In this document: positions 31,186-40,464 of the stretch, in pieces
Numbering within the stretch: the stretch's first letter is position 1
How the letters are laid out: every line of letters starts with the position of its first letter
NCBI RefSeq assembly: GCF_021991925.1
Contig: NZ_RXZI01000002.1
Coordinates: 248,001 to 312,000, forward strand
Source: Sutcliffiella horikoshii
GTDB taxonomy: Bacteria; Bacillota; Bacilli; Bacillales; Bacillaceae_I
Length of the DNA: 64,000 bases
Direction of reading: 5' to 3'
Notes under the pieces: model-generated
Database searches by the model: none
What the model was told of the DNA's origin: nothing
What the model saw: only the letters and a program-made list of their open reading frames with translations
Program-made: the position numbers and the translations under genes

Positions 31186-32195
31186 TGATGGAAGGATTAC
31201 TGCATTCATCACCATCCTGGACGAACTTTTTCATCTTTTTCGGATTGGCAACGGCACTGCTGCTTGCCGTCCTAGGCTTCGTAACCTACGGAATCCTTGC
31301 CGAGCGTAAAGTAATGGGCTTCATGCAAGGACGAATGGGACCAAATCAGGTCGGGGGCTCCTGGGGCTTGCTCCAGACAGTGGCCGACGTCCTGAAGCTT
31401 CTATTAAAAGAAGACACGATCCCGAAACTTGCGGATCGACCGTTATATATCATTGCACCAGTCATCGCCTTCACACCGGCGTTCATGGTGCTTGCCACCA
31501 TCCCGTTCACCGACCGCTTCCAATTTGCGGACATCGGGGTGGGCTTGCTCTATTACATCGCCATCTCCGGTATCACAACGGTCGGCGTCGTAGCGGCAGG
31601 CTGGGCATCAAACAACAAATACTCCTTGCTAGGAGGCATGCGTGCAGCGGCCCAAATGATTTCCTATGAAGTGCCGCTTGTCATGTCCGTAATCGGGGTT
31701 GTCCTCCTAGCGGGAAGCCTTAACCTAAATCAAATCGTCGCCGCACAAGGCGAAACATTCTGGTTCATCGTCTTGCAACCAGTCGGCTTCCTTATTTTCG
31801 TCATCGCTTCTGTAGCAGAGTTGAACCGTACACCATTTGACTTGCCAGAAGCGGAATCAGAGCTTGTCGCAGGTTACCATGTCGAATACTCCGGCTTCCG
31901 CTGGGCATTCTTCATGCTTGCGGAATATGTGTATCTATTCGCGATGGCATCACTCACAACCGTCCTATTTTTGGGAGGCTGGCTGCCACCATTCGAGTTC
32001 CTCGGATTCATCCCAGGCGCCGTCTGGTTCGCGCTAAAATTCAGCGTCGTCGTATTCGTGCTCATCTGGATCCGTGTCACATTCCCGCGTCTGCGCGCAG
32101 ACCAACTCATGGAATTCGGCTGGAAAGTACTACTACCAGTAGCACTGGCGAACATCTTTTTCTCAGCGATCATGAAGGAATTGTTTTTTAAATAA
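31185..32195 (+). CDS. nuoH: Complex I-like subunit H
   Basis: Membrane subunit of 336 residues with about eight helices, forming the quinone-entry site. The conserved segments LAERKVMGFMQGRMGPNQVG and ELNRTPFDLPEAESELVAGY are present. GGGGAGGTGG lies 8 bases before the ATG at 31185; 31188 is also possible. A 128-bp repeat fills the gap after it. Confidence 0.97.
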   Translation: MMEGLLHSSPSWTNFFIFFGLATALLLAVLGFVTYGILAERKVMGFMQGRMGPNQVGGSWGLLQTVADVLKLLLKEDTIPKLADRPLYIIAPVIAFTPAFMVLATIPFTDRFQFADIGVGLLYYIAISGITTVGVVAAGWASNNKYSLLGGMRAAAQMISYEVPLVMSVIGVVLLAGSLNLNQIVAAQGETFWFIVLQPVGFLIFVIASVAELNRTPFDLPEAESELVAGYHVEYSGFRWAFFMLAEYVYLFAMASLTTVLFLGGWLPPFEFLGFIPGAVWFALKFSVVVFVLIWIRVTFPRLRADQLMEFGWKVLLPVALANIFFSAIMKELFFK

Positions 32196-32219
32196 CTCCA
32201 GAATTTAGAGAGGTCTATA

Positions 32220-32347
32220 GCTGGTGATTGGAGCACAGGGCGAAGACTCCTACGGGAGGTAGCGCTTAGAGGAGACCCCGCAGGCAAAGCCGAGGAGGCT
32301 CCACAAGCGCCCCGTGGAAAGCGAAGCCCGGTGCGGAAATCACCAGC
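32220..32347 (+). repeat. Bacillaceae-type ~130-bp structured repeat, copy 1
   Basis: The ends GCTGGTGATT (32220) and AATCACCAGC (to 32347) are complementary. The interior has GACTCCTACGGGAGG, GAGACCCCGCAGG, CGAGGAGGCTC and GTGGAAAGCGAA. I recognise this pattern as a repeat dispersed through many Bacillaceae genomes. It lies between nuoH and nuoI. Confidence 0.85.
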
Positions 32348-32417
32348 GGTGTTTAATCAATAACAAAACTCACTTTCATTACTAAAAAGGGTAACGGAAG
32401 AATAGGGGTGAAGCGAA

Positions 32418-32837
32418 ATGCGCGGTCTTGCAAAAGGTTTAAAATATACCCTACAAAACTTAACCAAGAAAAAAGTCACCTATGATTACCCAAACGAGCC
32501 GCTCCCACTACCGGACCGGTTCCGCGGCATCCAAAAGTTCTACCCGGAAAAATGCATCGTCTGCAACCAATGTGCCAACATCTGCCCAACAGACTGCATC
32601 CAGCTTACCGGAAAAAAACATCCGGATCCAACGAAAAAAGGGAAAATCATCGACACATACGATATCAACTTCGAAATCTGTATTCTGTGCGATCTCTGTA
32701 CAGAGGTCTGCCCAACAGAAGCAATCATCATGACCAACAACTTTGAGCTTGCCGAATACAGCCGTGATCGACTTTTCAAAGACCTGCAATGGCTCGATGA
32801 AAATGATACGAACATCAGAAGGGAGAATAAAGCATGA
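32418..32837 (+). CDS. nuoI: Complex I-like subunit I (two [4Fe-4S] clusters)
   Basis: The 139-residue ferredoxin-like subunit has two CxxCxxCxxxCP motifs, CIVCNQCANICP and CILCDLCTEVCP, carrying clusters N6a and N6b. In complexes lacking NuoEFG this end is the likely docking point for the electron donor. AGGGGTGAAG precedes the ATG. The stop overlaps nuoJ (ATGA). Confidence 0.96.
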   Translation: MRGLAKGLKYTLQNLTKKKVTYDYPNEPLPLPDRFRGIQKFYPEKCIVCNQCANICPTDCIQLTGKKHPDPTKKGKIIDTYDINFEICILCDLCTEVCPTEAIIMTNNFELAEYSRDRLFKDLQWLDENDTNIRRENKA

Positions 32838-33373
32838 CCATAACCGGTGAATTCATCGCATTTCTATTCCTTGCAATCGCTGCGATCGCTGGTGGAGTGC
32901 TCATGCTGAACCTGACAAAGGTCGTACACATGGTTGTAGCCCTAGTGTTCACTTTCATCAGCATTGCCGGCATCTATGTCATGCTCTCCGCTGAATTTGT
33001 AGCGGCTGTCCAGATTCTCATCTATTCCGGAGCCATCACCATCATCATGCTGTTCGGAATCATGCTGACCCGTCACAACGACGAATCCGAAACATCCGGA
33101 CTCGGCAGAAAAATACTCGTCGGCGCAGGGGTGCTCGGCTTTGCGGCAGTCATGTATTTCGGACTGTACAGCCTTGACCTTGGTTCCCAAGAATCAGCCG
33201 ACCTGCATGTGAACAATACCGAACAGATCGGTGTAGCCATCTATGCAAAATACGTCATACCATTTGAGCTGACATCGGTAATCCTGCTCGTGGCACTTGT
33301 CGGAGCGATCATCCTGGCAAGAAGGGATGATGAAGACGAAGACGTTGTAAAAGAGGAGGCGACCAAGGAATGA
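32834..33373 (+). CDS. nuoJ: Complex I-like subunit J
   Basis: Membrane subunit of 179 residues with five helices. [20 protein letters not shown] is the conserved helix-3 segment. The polar acidic C-terminus ([13 protein letters not shown]) is Bacillus-like. Overlaps both nuoI and nuoK by four bases. Confidence 0.95.
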   Translation: MTITGEFIAFLFLAIAAIAGGVLMLNLTKVVHMVVALVFTFISIAGIYVMLSAEFVAAVQILIYSGAITIIMLFGIMLTRHNDESETSGLGRKILVGAGVLGFAAVMYFGLYSLDLGSQESADLHVNNTEQIGVAIYAKYVIPFELTSVILLVALVGAIILARRDDEDEDVVKEEATKE

Positions 33374-33684
33374 GCGGAGTTCCATTATCAGCCTACCTGG
33401 TACTAGCACTTATTTTATTCTGTATCGGACTTTACGGGGCACTCACCAAACGCAACACCGTCATCGTCCTGATCTGTATCGAACTCATGCTGAACGCCGT
33501 CAACATCAACCTTGTCGCATTCAGCAAATTCGGCATCGCACCGTCCATCACAGGGCAAGTATTCTCCCTGTTCACCATCACCGTCGCAGCAGCAGAAGCC
33601 GCAGTAGGCCTGGCTATCCTCATAGCCCTCTACCGCAACCGGCGCACCGTCAACATCGACGAAATGAATACGTTGAAGAACTAA
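33370..33684 (+). CDS. nuoK: Complex I-like subunit K
   Basis: Membrane subunit of 104 residues with three helices. Two conserved membrane glutamates are in [12 protein letters not shown] and [11 protein letters not shown]. Starts inside the end of nuoJ. A second long repeat separates it from nuoL. Confidence 0.96.
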   Translation: MSGVPLSAYLVLALILFCIGLYGALTKRNTVIVLICIELMLNAVNINLVAFSKFGIAPSITGQVFSLFTITVAAAEAAVGLAILIALYRNRRTVNIDEMNTLKN

Positions 33685-33767
33685 TAATCTAGCTGATGGC
33701 TGCAAATGTGATTTATCTTCAAAGATTGTTTAAGAAAAATAGATACCAAGAATTCTATGCCAGTTCA

Positions 33768-33898
33768 CCCTGTTGATCGCAGTGCAGGGTGTGAGACTCC
33801 TGCGGGGAGGTAACGGTTGCTTGAGACCCCGCAACAAAGTGAGGAGGATCAAGCACCGTCCCGCGGAAAGCGAACACACGGAACGGAAATCAACAGGG
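33768..33898 (+). repeat. Bacillaceae-type ~130-bp structured repeat, copy 2
   Basis: The ends CCCTGTTGAT (33768-33777) and ATCAACAGGG (33889-33898) are complementary but differ in sequence from copy 1. The interior shares GAGACTCCTGCGGGGAGG, GAGACCCCGC, GAGGAGG and CCGCGGAAAGCGAAC. It lies between nuoK and nuoL. Confidence 0.88.
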
Positions 33899-33992
33899 AG
33901 TCTACCAGATAACAAAACGTACCTCCGCAACCAGCTTGCACAAAAACGCAGCCACAAACACAAAGCTGCGTAAAAGAAGGGGACTTGATACA

Positions 33993-35861
33993 ATGATGGA
34001 AAATGCCTGGATCATCCCGCTTTTTCCGCTGATCTCCTTTATCCTACTACTGCTAGTCGGCAAAAGAATGAAAGAATCGAGCGCATTCCTCGGAATCGCA
34101 CTCATCAGTCTATCACTCATCTTTTCCCTCATGGCACTATGGGAGCGGTTTTCAGCACCAACCTTCAAAGCCACATTCGACTGGCTCCAAATCGGAGACG
34201 TCGTACTGACGGCGGGATATGAAGTCAATCAATTAAACGCCTTGATGCTTGTCGTAGTATCACTTGTCAGCTTACTCGTACATATTTATTCCAAAGGGTA
34301 TATGGACGCCACCGAAAGGTACCACGTGTTCTACGCCTACCTGGGCCTGTTTACCTTTGCCATGCTGGCACTTGTAATGTCACCGAACCTGCTTCAGCTC
34401 TACATCTTCTGGGAGCTTGTCGGAGTAGGGTCGTTCTTGCTCATCGGGTTCTATTTTCATAAAAACGAAGCAAAAGCCGCTGCCAAAAAAGCGTTCATCA
34501 TGACGCGTATTGGGGATGTCGGATTATTCATCGGGATCATCCTATTATTCTGGCAAGTCGGCAGCTTCGAATATGATGTCATTTTTGATGCAGTCAATGC
34601 TGGCGCAATATCCGCAGGCATGCTGACCCTCATCGCCATCCTTATTTTCATCGGGGCCATGGGGAAATCAGGTCAATTCCCGTTGCATTCTTGGTTACCT
34701 GATGCGATGGAAGGTCCAACACCTGTCTCCGCCCTCATCCACGCCGCGACCATGGTTGCAGCAGGGGTCTACCTAGTGGCAAGCTTGTTTCCGCTATTCA
34801 ACGCCAGCGAAACAGCCATGATGACCGTTGCGATCGTCGGTGCGTTCACCGCGATATTCGCGGCATCAATCGGCCTTGTGCAAAAAGATATTAAGAGGGT
34901 ACTAGCCTACTCCACCGTCAGTCAGCTCGGTTTCATGATGCTCGCGCTCGGTTCTGCAGGCTATGTGGCAGGGGTTTTCCACCTTACTACACACGCGTTT
35001 TTCAAAGCATTGCTGTTCCTTGCAGCAGGAAGTGTCATCCATGCCGTCCACAACCAAAACATCGACGAGATGGGCGGGCTTTGGAAAAAAATGCGCACCA
35101 CCGGCATTCTTTTTCTAATCGGAACGCTTGCCATCACTGGTGTTCCATTGTTCTCAGGCTTTTTCAGTAAAGAGGAAATCCTCCTTGCAGCCTGGGTGAA
35201 CGGAAATCCGTTTCTATTTTTACTGGCACTGATTGCCGCATTCTTCACGGCATTTTATATGTTCCGACTGTTCTTCCTTGTTTTCACAGGCGAAGCGCGC
35301 GGAGACCAGCGACATGTCCATGAATCGCCGTCTGTCATGACCATTCCGATGATCGTGCTTGGCGTTCTCGCAGTGGTAGCGGGTTACATGAACACACCTT
35401 GGTTCGGCCATTTCCTCGGAGACTGGCTGACAGAAGGGACCAGCCTATACGGTCCGTCACACATCGAAGGACCTCTCTGGATCATGATCGCCGCCATCCT
35501 TGTGTCGGCTGCCGGAATCGGAATCGCCTACCTGATCTACTTCCGCCGCTCCATCGCGCGCGAAACATTCAGCCAAGGCGCACCGCATCTATACGGCATT
35601 TTGCGCAACAAATATTTTGTCGATGAATTCTACAAAATGACGTTCGTCTACGGATCCCGCGTCATCAGTCTTTTCCTGAAATACATTGACGAGTTCCTTG
35701 TCCACGGAACGATGAAGGGAATCGCCGCGGCGTCCCAACAGATCGGTAGACTTGGAGCCAAAGTGCAGAACGGCCAAACCCAGACATACGGAACAGTCGC
35801 GTTTGTCGGGCTCGCCATTCTCATCATCATTTTCGTCTTCACAGGGGGGTACATCGGATGA
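33993..35861 (+). CDS. nuoL: Complex I-like subunit L (antiporter-type)
   Basis: Large proton-pumping membrane subunit of 622 residues from the ATG at 33993 (MMENAWIIPLFPL), with AGAAGGGGAC about 9 bases upstream. The key lysine and glutamate region includes FWELVGVGSFLLIGFYF and GKSGQFPLHSWLPDAMEGPT. The C-terminal lateral helix and anchor (VDEFYKMTF onward) are present. Stop overlaps nuoM by four bases. Confidence 0.95.
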   Translation: MMENAWIIPLFPLISFILLLLVGKRMKESSAFLGIALISLSLIFSLMALWERFSAPTFKATFDWLQIGDVVLTAGYEVNQLNALMLVVVSLVSLLVHIYSKGYMDATERYHVFYAYLGLFTFAMLALVMSPNLLQLYIFWELVGVGSFLLIGFYFHKNEAKAAAKKAFIMTRIGDVGLFIGIILLFWQVGSFEYDVIFDAVNAGAISAGMLTLIAILIFIGAMGKSGQFPLHSWLPDAMEGPTPVSALIHAATMVAAGVYLVASLFPLFNASETAMMTVAIVGAFTAIFAASIGLVQKDIKRVLAYSTVSQLGFMMLALGSAGYVAGVFHLTTHAFFKALLFLAAGSVIHAVHNQNIDEMGGLWKKMRTTGILFLIGTLAITGVPLFSGFFSKEEILLAAWVNGNPFLFLLALIAAFFTAFYMFRLFFLVFTGEARGDQRHVHESPSVMTIPMIVLGVLAVVAGYMNTPWFGHFLGDWLTEGTSLYGPSHIEGPLWIMIAAILVSAAGIGIAYLIYFRRSIARETFSQGAPHLYGILRNKYFVDEFYKMTFVYGSRVISLFLKYIDEFLVHGTMKGIAAASQQIGRLGAKVQNGQTQTYGTVAFVGLAILIIIFVFTGGYIG

Positions 35862-37396
35862 ACAGCATATTTTTGACAGCGTTGATCTTTGCCCCTCTTT
35901 TAGGTATCTTGGTACTTCTTTTTACACCAAAAACAAACGTGGAAGCCATCAAAATCGTCGGTTTCCTCGCAACCCTGCCATCCTTGGTGCTCGCATTAAT
36001 CGCGTTCTGGCAGTACAAGGCGGGGGCAGGTCTTGAGCAATTTGCAGTCAAGCGCGAATGGATCACATTCGGCAACAAAGGGCTGACCAATGACATCTAT
36101 GGCGCACAAGTTTACCAGCTAATCTCCTTCGAGCTTGGAATCAACGGCTTTTCACTTGTCATGATCCTGCTTACGGCAGTGCTTTCCACCCTTGCCGCCA
36201 TCGCAAGCATCCATGTAAAAAAAGAATGGAAAGGCTACTTTATCCTCTTCCTTCTATTACAAATTGGGATGCTCGGCGTCTTTGCAGCGGAAAACCTGCT
36301 CTTATTCTTCTTTTTCTTCGAGCTCACCTTAATCCCGATGTTCTTCCTCATCGGTAAGTGGGGCTATTTTGAAAAAGAAAGTGCAGCCTACCGTTTCCTT
36401 ATTTACAATGGTCTCGGTTCTGCCATTCTACTAATTGTGTTCGTTGTTCTTTTCACCAAAACAGGAACGATGAATATCGCCGAAATCACGGCCATGTTCA
36501 CCGGCAACAGCGACGCCATGTTCCTCGGTGAAGTGTCAGATGACTTGCGCATGGGGCTTCTCATCGCATTGCTTGTCGCATTCGGCGTCAAGCTTCCGAT
36601 TGTGCCACTGCATAGCTGGATGCTGAAGGTCCACGTGCAAGCACCGCCATCCATCGTGATGCTGCACGCCGGCGTATTATTAAAAATAGGAGCTTTCGGT
36701 CTCATCCGTTTCGGAGTGGGAATCTTCCCGGAACAATTCGACCAGCTCGCTTTCATTCTAGCAATCTTGGGGGTTGTGAATCTCCTTTACGGAGCGTTTC
36801 TCGCACTCATCCAAACAGACTTCAAAATGGTGCTGGCCTACTCCAGTATCTCGCATATGGGGATCGTGCTGATCGGACTTGCGGCCCTGAACGAAGCGGG
36901 AATCCAAGGCGCGATCTTCCAGGTTGTCTCACACGGCTTCATCGCGGCACTTCTGTTCTTCTTGATTGGAGTCATGTATGAACGCACCGGAACCACCGAT
37001 ATCGGCAAGCTCGGAGGCCTCGCAAAAGCGATGCCACTCACAGCCGGATTCTTCCTTGTCGGCGCCATGGCCTCACTCGGCCTGCCTGGCATGTCCGGAT
37101 TCATCAGCGAATTCCTTGCCTTCATGGGACTTTTCAAAGAAATGCCGATCGTCGCGGCAGTCGGGACCCTTGGCATCATTTTAACAGCGGCTTACCTCCT
37201 GCGCGCCGTGCTCGGAATGACATTCGGCACGAAAGCGGCAGGCTATGGCGAGAAAGTGGTGGACCTGCGCGGAGTCGAATACATTCCCGTATTCGCCATG
37301 CTATTCTTCATCATCCTGATCGGAGTATACCCAAGCATTCTCGCAGCATCGTTGCAAGATACCATCAAGACCATCATTTTAGGGATAGGGGGGTGA
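35858..37396 (+). CDS. nuoM: Complex I-like subunit M (antiporter-type)
   Basis: Proton-pumping membrane subunit of 512 residues with about 14 helices. LLLFFFFFELTLIPMFFLIG holds the helix-5 glutamate. VPLHSWMLKVHVQAP is the conserved lysine loop. Overlaps nuoL; followed after 7 bases by nuoN. Confidence 0.96.
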   Translation: MNSIFLTALIFAPLLGILVLLFTPKTNVEAIKIVGFLATLPSLVLALIAFWQYKAGAGLEQFAVKREWITFGNKGLTNDIYGAQVYQLISFELGINGFSLVMILLTAVLSTLAAIASIHVKKEWKGYFILFLLLQIGMLGVFAAENLLLFFFFFELTLIPMFFLIGKWGYFEKESAAYRFLIYNGLGSAILLIVFVVLFTKTGTMNIAEITAMFTGNSDAMFLGEVSDDLRMGLLIALLVAFGVKLPIVPLHSWMLKVHVQAPPSIVMLHAGVLLKIGAFGLIRFGVGIFPEQFDQLAFILAILGVVNLLYGAFLALIQTDFKMVLAYSSISHMGIVLIGLAALNEAGIQGAIFQVVSHGFIAALLFFLIGVMYERTGTTDIGKLGGLAKAMPLTAGFFLVGAMASLGLPGMSGFISEFLAFMGLFKEMPIVAAVGTLGIILTAAYLLRAVLGMTFGTKAAGYGEKVVDLRGVEYIPVFAMLFFIILIGVYPSILAASLQDTIKTIILGIGG

Positions 37397-37403
37397 AAAG
37401 GAG

Positions 37404-38933
37404 ATGGATTTAGAAACCTTACTCAGCTTTGATTGGAGCGTCATGGCACCGGAATTCATCATCCTTGGTGTAGCAACCCTTCTCTCACTACTGGACTTAT
37501 TTTTACCGAAAAAAATAGACCGGAGACTGCTCGGCTGGCTCGGATTCGCTAGTATCCTTGTAGCCCTCGGATTCTTGGTGGGCATGTACGACAAAGATCC
37601 AATGCAAGTCACCACCATCCTTTACGAAACTTACCGACTCGACAGCTTCGCGATGGCATTCAAAACTTTGATACTAGTCGGAGCAGCCTTCGTGATGCTC
37701 ATGGCCATCAGCTACGAGCCAAAAGAAGGATTGCGGGAGTACAGAGGGGAGTTCTTCTACCTCTTGTTACTCGGCGTCCTCGGGGCCATGATCATGTCTT
37801 CAAGCGGCGACCTTATCACACTTTTCGTCGGACTTGAATTATTGTCCCTGGCTTCCTACATATTGGCAGGCCTGCGCAAAAAGAACCTGCAATCAAACGA
37901 AGCGGCCATGAAATATGTCATCAACGGCGGAATCGCCACCGCCATCACCCTGTTCGGGATGAGCTACGTGTACGGTCTGACCGGCACCACCAACCTACAG
38001 GAAATGTGGATGGCACTTTCACAAATCAACGCACGCGACATGCAATTCCTACTTGTCATCGCCTTCATGATGATGTTCGTCGGCTTGTCCTTCAAGCTTG
38101 CGACCGCACCATTCCACATGTGGGCACCGGACGTCTACCAAGGCGCGCCGACACCAGTAACGGCATTCCTTGCAGTCGTATCCAAAACAGCAGGCTTCAT
38201 CATCGTCCTGCGCCTGTTCGTGACTCTATTCTTCCCAACCCGCTCAGCAGAAGGCTCATCCATGCTGTTCTCGATGGGAGAATTCATCGCAGTATTGGCC
38301 GTGGCCTCCATGGTAGTAGGAAACTTCGTTGCTCTGCGCCAGCGCAACGTCAAGCGGATGTTCGCCTACTCAGGTGTGGCCCACGCCGGTTATCTTTTAG
38401 TGCCGCTGGCAACTGTAAACTTCATTTTCATATTTGAAGCCATGTGGTTCTACCTGGTTGCTTACCTGTTTATGAACATCGGGGCGCTTGCGGTATTGCA
38501 GGTGGTCACTGCACGAGATGACTCGGAGGATCTGAGCCGATTTGCTGGACTGTACCAGCGCTCACCACTGCTTGCAGTGTTGATGTCGGTATTCCTGCTT
38601 TCGTTGGCAGGTATCCCGGGAACAGCCGGATTCATCGGAAAACTATCCATCTTCGTCGGAGCCGTTTCCGAACCGAACAACGCCTACGTCTTGGCATCCG
38701 TCTTGATCCTGACCACCGTCGTCTCATACTTTTACTATTTCGGTATCATGACACAAATGTTCTTCCGCCCAGCGGCAAGCCAAGAAAAGATTCACGTTCC
38801 TGTTGGAATCTGGATCACCGTCATTGTGTGCGCGGTTGCTACAGTGGTGCTCGGAATCCTTCCAGGCCTTGCCATAGATATGTTCGGCAACAACTTTGAC
38901 ATCCTGTTGGATATCTTCGTAACAGACAACTAG
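37404..38933 (+). CDS. nuoN: Complex I-like subunit N (antiporter-type)
   Basis: Third antiporter-like subunit, 509 residues. FVGLELLSLASYILAGL carries the helix-5 glutamate, and KLATAPFHMWAPDVYQGAPT the loop with the conserved lysine. AAAAGGAG precedes the ATG. Ends the operon at a clear terminator. Confidence 0.96.
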   Translation: MDLETLLSFDWSVMAPEFIILGVATLLSLLDLFLPKKIDRRLLGWLGFASILVALGFLVGMYDKDPMQVTTILYETYRLDSFAMAFKTLILVGAAFVMLMAISYEPKEGLREYRGEFFYLLLLGVLGAMIMSSSGDLITLFVGLELLSLASYILAGLRKKNLQSNEAAMKYVINGGIATAITLFGMSYVYGLTGTTNLQEMWMALSQINARDMQFLLVIAFMMMFVGLSFKLATAPFHMWAPDVYQGAPTPVTAFLAVVSKTAGFIIVLRLFVTLFFPTRSAEGSSMLFSMGEFIAVLAVASMVVGNFVALRQRNVKRMFAYSGVAHAGYLLVPLATVNFIFIFEAMWFYLVAYLFMNIGALAVLQVVTARDDSEDLSRFAGLYQRSPLLAVLMSVFLLSLAGIPGTAGFIGKLSIFVGAVSEPNNAYVLASVLILTTVVSYFYYFGIMTQMFFRPAASQEKIHVPVGIWITVIVCAVATVVLGILPGLAIDMFGNNFDILLDIFVTDN

Positions 38934-38969
38934 CCAATTGTCACCACATCGGGGTATATGATTTAATAG

Positions 38970-39003
38970 AAAAGAAGGAGTCGGGGAGCTCCTTCTTTTT
39001 CAT
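38970..39003 (+). terminator. Terminator of the nuo operon
   Basis: AAGAAGGAG and CTCCTTCTT around TCGGGGAG, followed by TTTTTC. Confidence 0.9.
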
Positions 39004-39067
39004 GTGTATTATTATAGGAAGAAACTAAAACACTTTAGTGGAAAATAAAGAGGAGGCTGCTTTCACA

Positions 39068-39298
39068 ATGATTGATATCGGAGTACAAGCACTCGTCAGC
39101 ATCATCTCCCACCTACTATTCATCAGCATCACATGGTGGGCGCTCCAAGCCATCCAATACGAAAAATGGATGAAACCAAACAAAGTCGTCCAAATCAGAC
39201 TGCTACTCATCCTAGTCACCATCGCCATCGGATCCACAGTAAGCAACTTCTTCTTGGACTACCTGTTCCTGTCCCAGAGGCTACCAATGATCTGGTGA
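39068..39298 (+). CDS. ywzB: DUF1146 membrane protein (YwzB-like)
   Basis: The 76-residue product has two hydrophobic helices (about 8-30 and 43-66) joined by QYEKWMKPNKVVQ, typical of the DUF1146 family found upstream of ywmB in bacilli. The ATG at 39068 follows AGGAGG by 11 bases. Function unknown. Confidence 0.85.
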   Translation: MIDIGVQALVSIISHLLFISITWWALQAIQYEKWMKPNKVVQIRLLLILVTIAIGSTVSNFFLDYLFLSQRLPMIW

Positions 39299-39367
39299 AA
39301 CTAGAAAAATATGATACCCGATCTGCCAGGGGAAGGGATCCCCTGGTTTTTCTAGTTGTCCGGGTGT

Positions 39368-39413
39368 ATGACATAGATGGAGAAATCCCTTCAAGGGTCT
39401 GACCCTTTTTTTA
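39368..39413 (+). repeat. REP-like palindromic element, type A
   Basis: ATGACAT, AAATCCCTTC, then AAGGGTCTGACCCTTTTTTT. Confidence 0.8.
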
Positions 39414-39443
39414 TTTTCTTTTTCCCCCTCCTCGGCGGGCAGT

Positions 39444-39490
39444 TTCGACATCCTTACAGAAATTCCTGCCGGGGTCTGACCCCCTTTTAA
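39444..39490 (+). repeat. REP-like palindromic element, type A
   Basis: TTCGACA, GAAATTCCTGCC, then GGGGTCTGACCCCCTTTT. Second copy in tandem between ywzB and ywmB. Confidence 0.85.
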
Positions 39491-39583
39491 AAAAAATCTC
39501 AAAAATTTTGACGAAGAAACCTATGTATCTCTCATCGCCAACCTGGCCACACTGTTATTAACAAGCAAAGGGGCGTGGGGGAT

Positions 39584-40432
39584 ATGTGGAACGGGCATCA
39601 AACACACAATGGTGAGAGCCATAAGGACATAATAACTAATACTAAATGGGCAGAAAAAAAGTGGAAACTTTATATTAATAGATTGCTAGGACTATTTTTT
39701 ATTTTATTAATATGTTTTACGGGGGTAATTCTTGGGAATGAAAGAAGCAGAGCTCAATTACCAAACGATATCAGTACTGAGATACTTGAAATCGCGGAAG
39801 TTTTTCAAAAGGAAAAAATAAATGTTCAGGAATGGAAACTTTTTGGGCGCACGAACGTCTATAAAATTAGGGATTTAGTCGCTTTTCAAAAAGAGGTAAA
39901 TCGTTTAAAACAGAATATGGGCCATCTTACGTGGAATGTGATAGAAGAAGAGGGTCAGTGGAAGGCAGTTGGGACTTATTATAACGATTCATTAAAACAA
40001 GAAGAGACTCTTCAGCTCATCACTACCCACACAAAGACATCCCCAAGCTCGTACTTATTATATGAGGTTACGGGGTATGGCTGGAAAGATGACGCAGCAA
40101 CAGAGATAATAAACCATTTCCATTCGAATCTTACCAGTATTTCTCAGGAAGACTTTGAAATATTTAGTTGTATGATCGGCGATTTCAGTGATAAAATTGA
40201 AGATGGTTTGCAAAATACGACAAATATTTTGCTAGAGTCATTTTCAGCACAAGTGGTGGAAGAGATTCAGGAAGATACGTTTGTTTCTGTTTCGGCATAT
40301 ACTGAAGCGTGGAATAATGTTCTTCCGACACATCAGGGAAAGATGAACTTACAAATTGGGTTACGAACACAAGGAATGGGCGATAAGACTACCGTGATTG
40401 TAGGCACGCCAATTATTACTGTTGAATATTAA
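39584..40432 (+). CDS. ywmB: YwmB-like protein
   Basis: The 282-residue product has a membrane or signal segment at about 27-47 (LLGLFFILLICFTGVILG). A roughly 230-residue extracytoplasmic domain follows, typical of the YwmB family encoded just before murA. The ATG at 39584 is preferred over the GTG at 39575, which overlaps the purine-rich site. Base composition is lower in G and C than its neighbours. Function unknown. Confidence 0.85.
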   Translation: MWNGHQTHNGESHKDIITNTKWAEKKWKLYINRLLGLFFILLICFTGVILGNERSRAQLPNDISTEILEIAEVFQKEKINVQEWKLFGRTNVYKIRDLVAFQKEVNRLKQNMGHLTWNVIEEEGQWKAVGTYYNDSLKQEETLQLITTHTKTSPSSYLLYEVTGYGWKDDAATEIINHFHSNLTSISQEDFEIFSCMIGDFSDKIEDGLQNTTNILLESFSAQVVEEIQEDTFVSVSAYTEAWNNVLPTHQGKMNLQIGLRTQGMGDKTTVIVGTPIITVEY

Positions 40433-40464
40433 TATATAGAATATAAGACGCGGAGGGGAACATT

